30,765 nucleotides of DNA from JACCTI01 sp051005695 (GCA_051005695.1 JBPCJC010000102.1:1-30765), one strand, 5' to 3'; shown: positions 19,013-26,636, counted from the first letter of the stretch. Numbers and translations: made by a program. The notes: a model not told the origin generated them from the sequence alone.

Positions 19013-19705
19013 TTAAACCGCCGCGTGGCGACGACGTCGGGCACGGATTGCCTGCGCCGTCAGCACCAGCAAACCGACCGCCAGGAACGCGCCGCTGTGC
19101 GGCTCCGGCACCGCATGGATGTTATCGATCCCGAGCTGTGAGACCACGATGTCGCCGTTCAGGTTCGAGGTACCGGCTTCATTAATAATCCGCACCCAAC
19201 CCTTTCCATCATTATAGAAGGTGTTAAATGGCGCCGGACCCGCGACCGGGATCAGGTTGCCGGCGACGAACGAGATCGAGAAATGCTGCCAGCCGCTGCC
19301 GACCGGAAGGAGCATCGCGCTTGAGAGATAACCGGGGAAGCCGTTGACGGCCGCCGGCTGGAAGGCCAGGCGAATCGATAACGGCACCGAGCCCTGATTG
19401 AGCAAATCGATTTCGATCCCGGTGATCCCGGCGCTGACATAATCGTTCCCGATCCATTGCTGGAAATTAAAAATCGTTAGGCGACTGCCCGCGCCGGCGC
19501 CATCGGCGGTCAGTTGCAAATAGCGATCGCCCGCGCCCAGCGGCCCGCCGTTGGCAATGTTCATCGGCGCGGGAGCGACCCCGCCATCCATCCAATGACC
19601 CGGCGTTCCGTCCTGGAAATCATCCAGTTGTCCGAGGACCACCGCGCTCGCTGGACAACGAAACGCGAAAAGAATAACCGCGGCGAGAAAAGACCAGGAT
19701 TTCAT
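19013..19705 (-). CDS. PEP-CTERM sorting-domain protein
   Basis: 230 residues starting at the ATG at 19705, which opens a signal peptide (MKSWSF, hydrophobic core, cleavage near PASA). The mature region (DDFQDGTPGHWMDGG, then many strand-like segments ending DIVVSQLGIDNIHA) resembles a secreted beta-sandwich. The C-terminus has VPEP (199-202), a hydrophobic helix and an RARRRR cluster, the PEP-CTERM signal processed by exosortase and associated with exopolysaccharide or envelope display. The function of the mature domain is unknown. The frame stays open 45 codons further upstream, but that part reads through tRNA-Leu and is not protein. It begins 15 bases after the tRNA, possibly on a shared transcript. 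Confidence 0.88.
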   Translation of the reverse strand: MKSWSFLAAVILFAFRCPASAVVLGQLDDFQDGTPGHWMDGGVAPAPMNIANGGPLGAGDRYLQLTADGAGAGSRLTIFNFQQWIGNDYVSAGITGIEIDLLNQGSVPLSIRLAFQPAAVNGFPGYLSSAMLLPVGSGWQHFSISFVAGNLIPVAGPAPFNTFYNDGKGWVRIINEAGTSNLNGDIVVSQLGIDNIHAVPEPHSGAFLAVGLLVLTAQAIRARRRRHAAV

Positions 19706-19720
19706 GTAGGGGAAGGGAAG

Positions 19721-19801
19721 TGCTCGGGGCGGGACTTGAACCCGCATGCCTTTCGGCATACGCCCCTCAAACGTACGTGTCTGCCATTTCACCACCCGAG
19801 C
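19721..19801 (-). tRNA. tRNA-Leu (anticodon GAG)
   Basis: The minus strand folds into a complete type II tRNA of 81 nt. The acceptor stem is GCTCGGG with CCCGAGC and discriminator A at 19721. There is a D arm with GTG/CAC, and an anticodon stem TACGT/GCGTA enclosing the 7-base loop TTGAGGG, giving anticodon GAG. A long variable arm TGCC-GAAA-GGCA and a T arm GCGGG-TTCAAGT-CCCGC complete it. CCA is not encoded. It decodes the CTC (and CTT) leucine codons that are abundant in these genes. Confidence 0.96.
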
Positions 19802-19810
19802 GATGGGGTG

Positions 19811-19840
19811 ATATTTCGCCGGATCGCCGCCCGCTCGCAA
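19811..19840 (-). promoter_or_regulatory. Possible promoter of tRNA-Leu
   Basis: On the minus strand TTGCGA (19835-19840) and AAATAT (19811-19816) are separated by 18 bases, placing transcription start a few bases before the tRNA 5' end. Both boxes are imperfect; the call rests on position. Confidence 0.3.
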
Positions 19841-19919
19841 CCGAATTTCGCGCCGCCTTGGCAGCCGTCCCGAAATCGCCGCCTTGCATTTGGCGGCCGT
19901 TCCTTCGTAATTGGCGCCG

Positions 19920-20858
19920 ATGAGCGCCGCGCAGACTTCCCCGACCGGAACGCGTCCATGGCGCGAAGTCGAGCACGCCTGCCGCCCGCTTTACGGCGAT
20001 TTTGATGCGCTAGGCTTGAGCGTGGAGTGGCATGATTTCAAAACGGCCGCGCCGCTCGATTGGGGCCTTAGTTTTCGCCCCCGCAGCGTCGAGTTTTGTT
20101 TGAATCTCGAAGGACGCGGAGCCGTCGGTGCGCGCGCGCAAAGCGATTACGTCTCCGGCAGCTCCGGCTACTACGCCGTCGCGGATGAACCATTGCCGGC
20201 GACTCGCCGCGGGAACGAGCGGCATCAATTCATCACCCTGGAATTTTCCCGCGATCACTTGCAAGCGCAGCTTGCCGGTTGTGAAGGCGATCTCGAACCG
20301 CAGGTGCATCGGGCGATTTTTCCACAGAGAGAAACGAGCATCGTTTCAACGCCGCAGCCGATGAGCGCCGACCAACGCAAAGTGGTGGCGGCTTTACTCG
20401 AGCCCCCGGTGCCGAAAGCGGCCCAAAGTCTGTGGTATCGAAGCAAGGCGCTGGAGTTAATGGCGCATTTGCTCTTCACACCGAAAGATCCGGAGTTCTT
20501 TTGCATGCGGCAGAAACGGGTCGCGCGCGATCGAGTGGAGCGGACCAAGGAATTGCTCGCGCGTGACCTGGCCAACCCGCCCACGCTGGAGTCGTTAGGC
20601 CAGGAAGTCGGTTGTAGTCCGTTTTATCTCAGCCGGATTTTTTCGCGGGAAGTGGGCCTGACGATTCCGCAATTCCTGCGCAACCTGCGGATGGATCGCG
20701 CGGCCGAGCTTTTGCGCAGCGGTCGCTACAATGTCACCGAAGCCGCTACCGAAGTGGGCTACGCCAGCCTGAGTCATTTCAGCAAAGCCTTCTGCGAGAC
20801 CATCGGCTGCTGCCCCGCGCTCTATCCGATGGCGAAGCATATCGTCCTCGCCCGCTAA
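19920..20858 (+). CDS. AraC-family transcriptional regulator
   Basis: About 312 residues from the ATG at 19920; a TTG three codons upstream is also open but less likely. The N-terminal two-thirds look like a cupin-type sensor domain without recognisable ligand residues. The last hundred residues (about 205-305) form the paired AraC helix-turn-helix: TLESLGQEVGCSPFYLSRIF is the first, followed by FLRNLRMDRAAELLRSG and the second, ATEVGYASLSHFSKAF, then GCCPALYP at the usual C-terminal position. Targets are unknown. It precedes purH in the same direction with a 69-base gap and may be autonomous. One TCGTTAGGC word (20592) encodes SLG in the first recognition region. Confidence 0.92.
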   Translation: MSAAQTSPTGTRPWREVEHACRPLYGDFDALGLSVEWHDFKTAAPLDWGLSFRPRSVEFCLNLEGRGAVGARAQSDYVSGSSGYYAVADEPLPATRRGNERHQFITLEFSRDHLQAQLAGCEGDLEPQVHRAIFPQRETSIVSTPQPMSADQRKVVAALLEPPVPKAAQSLWYRSKALELMAHLLFTPKDPEFFCMRQKRVARDRVERTKELLARDLANPPTLESLGQEVGCSPFYLSRIFSREVGLTIPQFLRNLRMDRAAELLRSGRYNVTEAATEVGYASLSHFSKAFCETIGCCPALYPMAKHIVLAR

Positions 20859-20927
20859 GCCGATCTTCCGCTGGTAAACTTCGGCGTGACGGGTCGCGCG
20901 CTTTCCGACAAAGTCGCCCTCCGGTCC

Positions 20928-22457
20928 ATGAAAATTTCCCGCGCGCTGATTTCCGTTTCCAATAAAGCCGGCGTGGCGGAGTTCGCGCGCGCGCTCGAAA
21001 AGCAGGGCGTCGACATCATCTCCACCGGCGGGACATCCGAGCTTTTGCGGAAGGAAGGCGTGCCCGTGCGCGACATTTCCTCGTTTACCGATTTCCCGGA
21101 AGTGCTCGAGGGCCGGGTGAAAACTTTGCACCCGCGTGTCCACGGCGGCTTACTCTACAAACGCGGCAACGCCTTGCACGAGCAGCAGGCGAAGGAGAAC
21201 GGTTTTCTCCCGATCGATCTGGTGGTGGTGAATCTTTATCCCTTCGAGGCCACGATCGCGAAACCGGATGTGACGCTCGCGGAAGCGATCGAGCAAATTG
21301 ATATCGGCGGGCCGTCGATGATCCGGAGCGCGGCGAAAAATTATGAATCGGTCACGGTGGTGGTCGATCCAGAAGATTACGAGGCGGTCCTCGATGCGAT
21401 GCGCGATCACGACGGCGGCACCAGCCTGAAACTGCGCGAGCGCCTGGCGATCAAAGCTTTCATCAAGACGTCCGAATACGATCGCACCATCGGCAATTTC
21501 CTGAACAAAGAGCAAACCACCGACGCTTCTTTTTCGCTTTCGCTACCGCTCGTTAGCCGATTGCGTTACGGCGAAAATCCGCACCAAAGCGCGGCGCTCT
21601 ACGGCGACTTCGACCAGTGTTTCGAGAAGCTCCACGGCAAGGAGCTTTCCTTTAACAACATTCTCGATATCAGCGCGGCGACCAACCTGATCGCGGAGTT
21701 CAGCGAACCGACGGTGGCGATTTTAAAACACACCAATCCCTGCGGCGTGGGCACGGATGAAGACCTGCGCGCGGCCTGGGAAAAAGCTTTCGCGACCGAC
21801 AAGCAGGCGCCGTTCGGCGGCGTGATCATTTGCAATCGCCCGATTGATGAAGCGCTGGCGAAAGCGATCAGCGAAATTTTTAGCGAAGTAATTATCGCGC
21901 CGGAGTTCGACGCGGAAGCGCGCACTGTCTTTCAAAAAAAGAAAAACCTGCGACTGATCCGAGCGTTGCCCGCGAAAGATTTGGCGGCGCCTCCGCCCGA
22001 CATTCGTTCGGTCCGCGGGGGAATCCTGGTGCAAGACCCAGACACCGGCGAGCTGATCGATCTGGCGACGAAAGTGGTCACCCAGCGCCCGCCGACGACC
22101 GCGGAAATGGCGGCCATGATTTTCGGTTGGCGGGTGGTCAAGCATGTGAAATCGAACGCGATTGTCTACGCCGGTTCCGATCGCACGCTCGGCATTGGCG
22201 TCGGACAAATGTCGCGGGTGGACGCGTCGCGGATCGCGGTTTGGAAAGCGGTCGAAGCGGGTCTTTCGCTCTTCAGCAGCGCGGTCGCGAGCGATGCTTT
22301 TTTTCCTTTTGCCGATGGCTTGGTTGCCGCGGCCGAAGCCGGCGCCACGGCCTCGATTCAACCGGGCGGCTCCGTGCGCGATGCAGAAGTGATCGCCGCG
22401 GCGAACGAGCGCAAGATGACGATGATCTTCACCGGGGTCCGGCATTTCCGTCACTAG
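20928..22457 (+). CDS. purH: Bifunctional AICAR transformylase / IMP cyclohydrolase
   Basis: 509 residues, the usual length. PurH catalyses the last two steps of de novo IMP synthesis in the cytosol: formylation of AICAR with 10-formyl-THF, then ring closure. The N-terminal cyclohydrolase (MGS-like) domain opens with KISRALISVSNKAG and has STGGTSELL and VKTLHPRVHGGLL (within about 30-80). The transformylase part has LKHTNPCGVG near 266 with the catalytic Lys-His, WRVVKHVKSNAIVYA near 400 and SDAFFPFADG near 454. The ATG at 20928 fits the family N-terminus; an in-frame GTG at 20886 would add 14 residues. It ends three bases before the hairpin built from two copies of the repeated 9-mer. Confidence 0.97.
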   Translation: MKISRALISVSNKAGVAEFARALEKQGVDIISTGGTSELLRKEGVPVRDISSFTDFPEVLEGRVKTLHPRVHGGLLYKRGNALHEQQAKENGFLPIDLVVVNLYPFEATIAKPDVTLAEAIEQIDIGGPSMIRSAAKNYESVTVVVDPEDYEAVLDAMRDHDGGTSLKLRERLAIKAFIKTSEYDRTIGNFLNKEQTTDASFSLSLPLVSRLRYGENPHQSAALYGDFDQCFEKLHGKELSFNNILDISAATNLIAEFSEPTVAILKHTNPCGVGTDEDLRAAWEKAFATDKQAPFGGVIICNRPIDEALAKAISEIFSEVIIAPEFDAEARTVFQKKKNLRLIRALPAKDLAAPPPDIRSVRGGILVQDPDTGELIDLATKVVTQRPPTTAEMAAMIFGWRVVKHVKSNAIVYAGSDRTLGIGVGQMSRVDASRIAVWKAVEAGLSLFSSAVASDAFFPFADGLVAAAEAGATASIQPGGSVRDAEVIAAANERKMTMIFTGVRHFRH

Positions 22458-22459
22458 AA

Positions 22460-22492
22460 GCGCTCGTTAGGCAGGAATCGCCTAACGAGTGC
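22460..22492. terminator. Bidirectional terminator-like hairpin made of two TCGTTAGGC words
   Basis: The stem pairs 22460-22472 with 22480-22492: 13 pairs including one G-T wobble, with a perfect CTCGTTAGGC/GCCTAACGAG core and the loop AGGAATC. It fills most of the 41-base gap between the convergent purH and DUF4203-like genes. No T-run follows in either direction, so a Rho-independent role is plausible but unproven. Confidence 0.6.
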
Positions 22493-22498
22493 AAACCG

Positions 22499-23023
22499 TC
22501 AACTCGCGGCTCGGCGGCGCGAGAGCACCGCGGCCTGCACGATGATTCCGAGAATGGTCAGTCCGGCGAGCAGAAGGGTGGCCCCGGTTTGCGGGAGCGT
22601 GATTGCCCCGAGGAGCAAATGTGCACCGATGAGCGACGAGATCACGATCAGGGCCCAATCAAAAAGCGCGAGGAGAAGAAGTGCACCGATCACGCCGCCG
22701 ATAAGAAAGGTCAGCCAGTAGTAACTGGCGTGATCGACGAAAAAGGTTGCGGCCAGACCGACCGCCAGCCGGCCGCCGGCGGCAAAACCGACGATCCCGA
22801 CCGCCACTTTTTGCAGGAGCAAGGCGAGGAGCGCGCCGACGAATCCGAGCACGAGTGCGATGCTCAATTGCAGCAGCGGCGTGGGTTGCTGGATCAAATG
22901 CGGCGCCAGTTCCACGCCCGCGGCGAAACCGACCGCGGCCACGCAAACCCAGAATAATTTGCGCCCGAAAAAGAGCACGACCACGCCGAGGAGCGCGCTG
23001 ACGATCGGGAGCGAAGCATTCAT
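22499..23023 (-). CDS. DUF4203/TMEM198-like multi-span membrane protein
   Basis: A 174-residue, very hydrophobic protein with about six or seven transmembrane helices and small-residue patterns (GFAAGVELAPHL, GFVGALLALLLQKVAVGIVGFAAG), ending in a basic SRRRAAS tail. This looks like the DUF4203 (TM7S3/TMEM198-type) family, whose bacterial role is unknown. The ATG at 23023 is preceded on its strand by TTAGGCGGA; its AGGCGG, which begins inside a TCGTTAGGC copy, can serve as a ribosome-binding site. The gene lies 23 bases downstream of the M28 peptidase gene on the same strand and may be co-transcribed with it. Confidence 0.75.
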   Translation of the reverse strand: MNASLPIVSALLGVVVLFFGRKLFWVCVAAVGFAAGVELAPHLIQQPTPLLQLSIALVLGFVGALLALLLQKVAVGIVGFAAGGRLAVGLAATFFVDHASYYWLTFLIGGVIGALLLLALFDWALIVISSLIGAHLLLGAITLPQTGATLLLAGLTILGIIVQAAVLSRRRAAS

Positions 23024-23026
23024 TCC

Positions 23027-23035
23027 GCCTAACGA
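23027..23035 (-). repeat. TCGTTAGGC copy forming part of a ribosome-binding region
   Basis: A perfect copy in the 23-base gap between the peptidase and DUF4203-like genes. Read on the minus strand it ends 3 bases before the ATG at 23023, so its AGGC supplies most of the Shine-Dalgarno-like sequence. Confidence 0.85.
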
Positions 23036-23046
23036 ATCGTCGAGTG

Positions 23047-24732
23047 CTATTTTGCCGCGCCTTTCATCATCTGGTCGCGGCGCGCTTTGAATTCATTGCC
23101 CGGTTTCCATTCCGGAAATTTATCGCCGTTGGCGACTTCGTAGCCGACTTCGAACATCAACTGCACGTCCTGCGCGGCGCCGGAAAGATCCCAGCCGGGA
23201 TCAACTTCGTCCGACGGCTGATGGTAATGCTTGGAAACATATTCCTCGATTTTTTCGGTCCCGAATCCCGCCGGCTTATCGGGAAAATCCTTTCCGCGAC
23301 CGGTGTAGAGCGAGGGCAAACCAACTTTGGAGAATTCAAAATTATCCGCGCGATAAACGCTTCCGCGTTCTGGTTTGCTGTTCGGGGTCATCACCCGGCC
23401 TTGCGCTTTCGCGGCTTCGCCGAGCATGTCATCGAGGTCCGAATAACCGTCGCTGATGTCCTCGATATCGCGCGTTTTTCCCCAGACGCTCGTGCCATCG
23501 ATGTTGATATCGGCGAGCGTTTTCGAGATCGGATAGAGCGGATGCTCCGCATAATATTTCGCGCCCAACAGGCCCGCTTCCTCCGCGGTCGTCGACATGA
23601 ATAAGGCGGAGCGTTTGGTTGGTTTCGGCAACTTCATGTGCGCATCGGCGAGCTCCAAAACCGCGGCCACGCCGGAGGCGTTATCGAGCGCGCCGTTGAA
23701 AATCTGGTCGCCCTCGAGCTCGGGATGTTTCCCGAGATGATCCCAGTGCGCGGAATAAATAATCCATTCGTCTTTTAGCTTCGGATCGCTCCCTTCGATT
23801 TTGCCGACCACGTTGTGCGACTTAAGCGAACGCACGGTTTGCTTGAGCTCGAAGTTCGCCTTGGCCCCGATCAGCACCGGCCGAAAATCTTTGCTCAGCG
23901 CCGCTTTCTTGAGCGCATCAAAATCCTGGCCGCTGGCCGCGAGTAATTTCTTCGCGGTCTCGAGATTGATCCACGAACGCACCGCCACCTGGTCCATGTT
24001 TTTGTTCGGCGCATCGAGCTCGAAGTTCTCTTTCGACCAACTGGTTTGGACGACGGAAAACGGATACGCCGCCGGCTCCGTTTCGTGGATGATGACCGCG
24101 GCGGCGGCGCCTTTCTCGGCGGCGATCTCGTACTTGTAAGTCCAGCGTCCGTAATAAGTCATCGCGCGGCCCTTAAACATTTTCGGATCGAGCTGGGTGG
24201 GATCGTTCGGATCGGGAACCGCCGGATCGTTGATCAGCATCAGGATGGTTTTGCCTTTCACATCCACGCCTTTGTAATCGTCCCAGCCGTACTCGGGCGC
24301 GACCACTCCGTAACCGACGAAGACGATCTCGGAATCCTTCACCTTGATCTCGTTCTGCAAACGCGCGGAGGAGGCGACGTAGTCCTCCGGAAATTTTAGC
24401 GCCATCGTTTCCCCTTTGACCACAAACGACGCGGTCGGCTCGGTTTTGATTCCAGCGAGTGGAACTTCCTGCACGTAGGTCCCGTTCGGATTGCCCGGCT
24501 GCAAGCCGAGGGCCTTGAATTGGTCGCTGATATATTTCACCGACAGCTCCTCGCCCTTCGAGCCGGGCGCGCGTCCTTCGTATTCGTCCGATGCGAGCAC
24601 TTTGATGTGCTTGAGCAAATCGGCCGCGTTGATCGAAGCGAGCGCGGCCTTCGGCGGCATCGCGGGTTCATCGGCGGCGAAGGTGATTGCGGCGAGAGAG
24701 AGCACGGTGCAGATGCTGAGGATTTTTTTCAT
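23047..24732 (-). CDS. Secreted M28-family zinc aminopeptidase
   Basis: A 561-residue exported peptidase. MKKIL plus a hydrophobic run ending ITFA-AD is a clear signal peptide. A PA-type insert (about 120-260) precedes or splits the M28 catalytic domain. Zinc-ligand positions are visible in order: SAHWDHLG (about 326-333), NGALDNASG (about 345), the catalytic TTAEEAGLLG (about 382), DINIDGT (about 407) and KHYHQPSDE (about 500). M28 enzymes with this layout are periplasmic or extracellular aminopeptidases or carboxypeptidases acting on peptide ends. The ATG at 24732 opens the signal peptide. It contains no perfect TCGTTAGGC word despite being 1.7 kb long. It is divergent from the marC-like gene across 229 bases. 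Confidence 0.93.
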   Translation of the reverse strand: MKKILSICTVLSLAAITFAADEPAMPPKAALASINAADLLKHIKVLASDEYEGRAPGSKGEELSVKYISDQFKALGLQPGNPNGTYVQEVPLAGIKTEPTASFVVKGETMALKFPEDYVASSARLQNEIKVKDSEIVFVGYGVVAPEYGWDDYKGVDVKGKTILMLINDPAVPDPNDPTQLDPKMFKGRAMTYYGRWTYKYEIAAEKGAAAAVIIHETEPAAYPFSVVQTSWSKENFELDAPNKNMDQVAVRSWINLETAKKLLAASGQDFDALKKAALSKDFRPVLIGAKANFELKQTVRSLKSHNVVGKIEGSDPKLKDEWIIYSAHWDHLGKHPELEGDQIFNGALDNASGVAAVLELADAHMKLPKPTKRSALFMSTTAEEAGLLGAKYYAEHPLYPISKTLADINIDGTSVWGKTRDIEDISDGYSDLDDMLGEAAKAQGRVMTPNSKPERGSVYRADNFEFSKVGLPSLYTGRGKDFPDKPAGFGTEKIEEYVSKHYHQPSDEVDPGWDLSGAAQDVQLMFEVGYEVANGDKFPEWKPGNEFKARRDQMMKGAAK

Positions 24733-24961
24733 AGAATTGCCGAGCCGCGGAGAGAGCCGCAGTTACAGGAAAGAATCGCGCTTCGAGGCGGATGCGATTG
24801 TAAGGATTGGAACGATCCCGGCCGCGAATCGCTGGCCTAACGAGTGCTAGAACGAGGAGACTGGGGCGGAGGAGGGGAGTTTTCAGGGCAAGGTTGCTGT
24901 GCGAGAGAAGATTGTGTAGAGACGCCCGAGGATTCAGGCGTTCCTGCCGGGCTCCTCCGTC
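24733..24961. other. Divergent intergenic region between the M28 peptidase and MarC genes
   Basis: These 229 bases hold one perfect TCGTTAGGC word (24835-24843, minus orientation). A TACAAT on the minus strand (24797-24802) could be a -10 box for the peptidase gene but lacks a convincing -35. No small gene or RNA is recognisable. Confidence 0.5.
24835..24843 (-). repeat. TCGTTAGGC copy in a divergent intergenic region
   Basis: A perfect copy (GCCTAACGA on the plus strand, followed by GTGC as in the copy at 22480). It lies about 100 bases from either start codon, so it is neither a ribosome-binding site nor coding. Confidence 0.85.
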
Positions 24962-25543
24962 ATGCGTGATTACGGCGAAAAATTTCTGGTCGCGTTCATC
25001 CCGATCTTTGTCGCGATCGACGCCATCGGCTTGATCGCGCTCTTCATGGGGCTGGCGCCGAACGCTTCCCGCGAGGTGCGCCAACACCAGGGCCGGCTCG
25101 GGATTGTCACCGGCTTCGGAGTTTCGATCGGGTTCATTTTTCTCGGCAAATTTATCTTCCAGGCGCTCGGGATCTCCGTCTCGGATTTCCAAGTCGCAGG
25201 TGGTTTAATTTTGCTGGGACTTGCGGGACGCGAGTTGATCGGTGGCGAAGAACGAACTCGCAGCCCTAACGAGGAGTTCGGCATCGTCCCGCTGGGGATG
25301 CCGTTGATCGCCGGTCCGGCGTTGCTCACGGCGCTGCTGATTTTGATCGATACTGTCGGGGTTGGTTTAACGGTCATCTCCCTTGTCCTCAACCTCGCGC
25401 TGGTGCAGCTCGGTTTTTGTTACGCGCGCCGGGTGGAAGCGCTCATGGGCAAGCAAGGCTTGAACGGCGTCTCGAAATTAATCGCCCTCCTGCTGGCCGC
25501 GATCGCCGTGAGCCTGATTCGCCGCGGCTGGCAAGCAGGGTAA
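24962..25543 (+). CDS. MarC family (UPF0056) integral membrane protein
   Basis: 193 residues with six predicted membrane helices. The family features are FIPIFVAIDAIGLIALFMGLAP (helix 1 with the Asp and Pro), GRLGIVTGFGVSIGFIFLGKFIFQALGIS, the loop FQVAGGLILLGLAGREL, and IVPLGMPLIAGPALLTALLIL, which carries the conserved P-L-x-P/AGP motif. MarC proteins were once linked to multiple antibiotic resistance; that link has not held up, and the transported substrate, if any, is unknown. The ATG at 24962 has no strong ribosome-binding site. It converges on the CoA-binding-domain gene with a 28-base gap containing one TCGTTAGGC word. Confidence 0.93.
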   Translation: MRDYGEKFLVAFIPIFVAIDAIGLIALFMGLAPNASREVRQHQGRLGIVTGFGVSIGFIFLGKFIFQALGISVSDFQVAGGLILLGLAGRELIGGEERTRSPNEEFGIVPLGMPLIAGPALLTALLILIDTVGVGLTVISLVLNLALVQLGFCYARRVEALMGKQGLNGVSKLIALLLAAIAVSLIRRGWQAG

Positions 25544-25561
25544 TTTTCGCGAGAGCGTCCA

Positions 25562-25570
25562 GCCTAACGA
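25562..25570 (-). repeat. TCGTTAGGC copy between convergent genes
   Basis: A perfect copy in the 28-base gap between the stops of the marC-like and CoA-binding-domain genes. Unlike the copy pair at 22464/22480 it has no inverted partner. Confidence 0.85.
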
Positions 25571-25571
25571 A

Positions 25572-25949
25572 TCAAAACGCGCCCGTCTGAAGCATGACCA
25601 GGGTGCAATCCTCGACGACTTCGATCCCGGCCTCCTCCGCCTTCTGCGCGAGCTCGTGATTTTCCGCGCCCGGATTCATGATAATCCGGCGCGGTTTCGC
25701 GGCGATGATCTCGTCGATCAACGAATCCGAGCGCTGCTTCCCGAGATACATCGTGACGGTGTCGAGCGGCTGCGGCGCTTTCGCCAGGCTCGGGTAACAA
25801 GTCTCGCCGAGGATTTCTTCAAACGCCGGATTCACCGGAATCGCCCGGTGTCCGTATTGCCGAAGCATTTCCATCGCGCGATACGCGTAACGATCCGGCT
25901 TCGGCGAAGCGCCGAGGATCGCGACCGTTTCTTTTTTGTTTTCCGTCAT
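25572..25949 (-). CDS. CoA-binding (YccU-like) domain protein
   Basis: 125 residues from the ATG at 25949: a single Rossmann-like CoA_binding_2 domain. The glycine-rich AILGASPKPDRYAYRAMEML (about 10-29), IPVNPAFEEILGETCYPSL, and RIIMNPGAENHELAQKAEEAGIEVVEDCTLV near the C-terminus match the YccU family, related to succinyl-CoA synthetase alpha. Such stand-alone proteins bind CoA or nucleotides; their role is unknown. An ATG 11 codons upstream (25982) is an alternative start. The frame is open far beyond, but there lies antisense to rplI. Its start region faces the rplI promoter. Confidence 0.88.
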   Translation of the reverse strand: MTENKKETVAILGASPKPDRYAYRAMEMLRQYGHRAIPVNPAFEEILGETCYPSLAKAPQPLDTVTMYLGKQRSDSLIDEIIAAKPRRIIMNPGAENHELAQKAEEAGIEVVEDCTLVMLQTGAF

Positions 25950-26019
25950 CCGGCGTTTCCCATTTTCTTCCGCAGTTATCATTCGCACCGCGAAGATTCG
26001 CTGCGCGCACCTCGCTCGA

Positions 26020-26047
26020 TTGACACGCGAGTGCGTCCCTTTATAAT
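26020..26047 (+). promoter_or_regulatory. Consensus sigma-70 promoter of rplI-dnaB
   Basis: A perfect TTGACA (26020-26025) and a perfect TATAAT (26042-26047) are 16 bases apart, in the 153-base gap upstream of rplI. Transcription would start near 26054, giving a leader of about 50 bases. It is the only fully consensus promoter I found, fitting strong ribosomal-protein expression. Confidence 0.85.
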
Positions 26048-26102
26048 CCTGTCCCCGCGCCGCTCGCCGCATCGCGCCGCGGTCAACTCGGAGCCGATTC
26101 TC

Positions 26103-26636
26103 ATGCCTTCCACCCAAATCATTCTTACCGAAAACATCCCCGGCCTCGGTGCCGAAGCGGATGTGGTCAAGGTCCGTCGCGGGTTCGCGCGCAATTTTCT
26201 TTTGCCCCAGGGCAAAGCCTACGAGGTGACCAAATCGAGCATGCGCAAGCTCGATATGTTGAAGGGGAAACGCGCGGAACGCGAAGCCAAGGAGCTGAAT
26301 GAAGCCGAAGAGATCGCGCGCCGCATCGGCAAATCGAAGATGGTCTTCACCCTCGAGACCGGCGAATCCGGCAAAGCCTTCGGTTCGGTGACGGCCAACG
26401 ATATCGCCACGCGTTTGAAAAATGAAATCGGCGCGGACCTGGATCGTCATCGCATCGTCCTCGAGCACCCGATCAAGAACACCGGCGAACACGAAATTTC
26501 CATCAAGCTGCATGCGGACGTGACCGCGACGCTCAAGTTCAACGTCAAATCTGCCAGCGAACCGAAACCCGAAACCGAAGAAGCGCCCGAGCCCGGCAGC
26601 CGGACTCGTTCTCCTCGAACCCGCGACAGAAAATAA
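26103..26636 (+). CDS. rplI: 50S ribosomal protein L9
   Basis: 177 residues. The N-terminal domain (STQIILTENIPGLGAEADVVKVRRGFARNFLLPQGKA) is the L9 signature, followed by the long connecting helix rich in Lys/Glu/Arg (about 45-75) and the C-terminal RNA-binding domain. L9 binds 23S rRNA at the base of the L1 stalk and helps keep the reading frame. It is about 28 residues longer than the usual 149, with a tail alternating acidic and proline/arginine residues after about 150. The frame is open upstream of 26103, but the family N-terminus and the promoter at 26020 fix the start. The stop TAA is directly followed by the dnaB ATG. Confidence 0.96.
   Translation: MPSTQIILTENIPGLGAEADVVKVRRGFARNFLLPQGKAYEVTKSSMRKLDMLKGKRAEREAKELNEAEEIARRIGKSKMVFTLETGESGKAFGSVTANDIATRLKNEIGADLDRHRIVLEHPIKNTGEHEISIKLHADVTATLKFNVKSASEPKPETEEAPEPGSRTRSPRTRDRK

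Noticed and set aside
22127..22957. A 276-codon plus-strand frame across the purH end and the DUF4203-like gene
   Set aside because: It runs out of frame through the purH 3' end and antisense to a membrane protein gene; the translation is highly charged without a domain.
25656..26102. A long upstream extension of the rplI frame
   Set aside because: The extra codons are antisense to the CoA-binding gene and lie before the consensus promoter; L9 begins at 26103.
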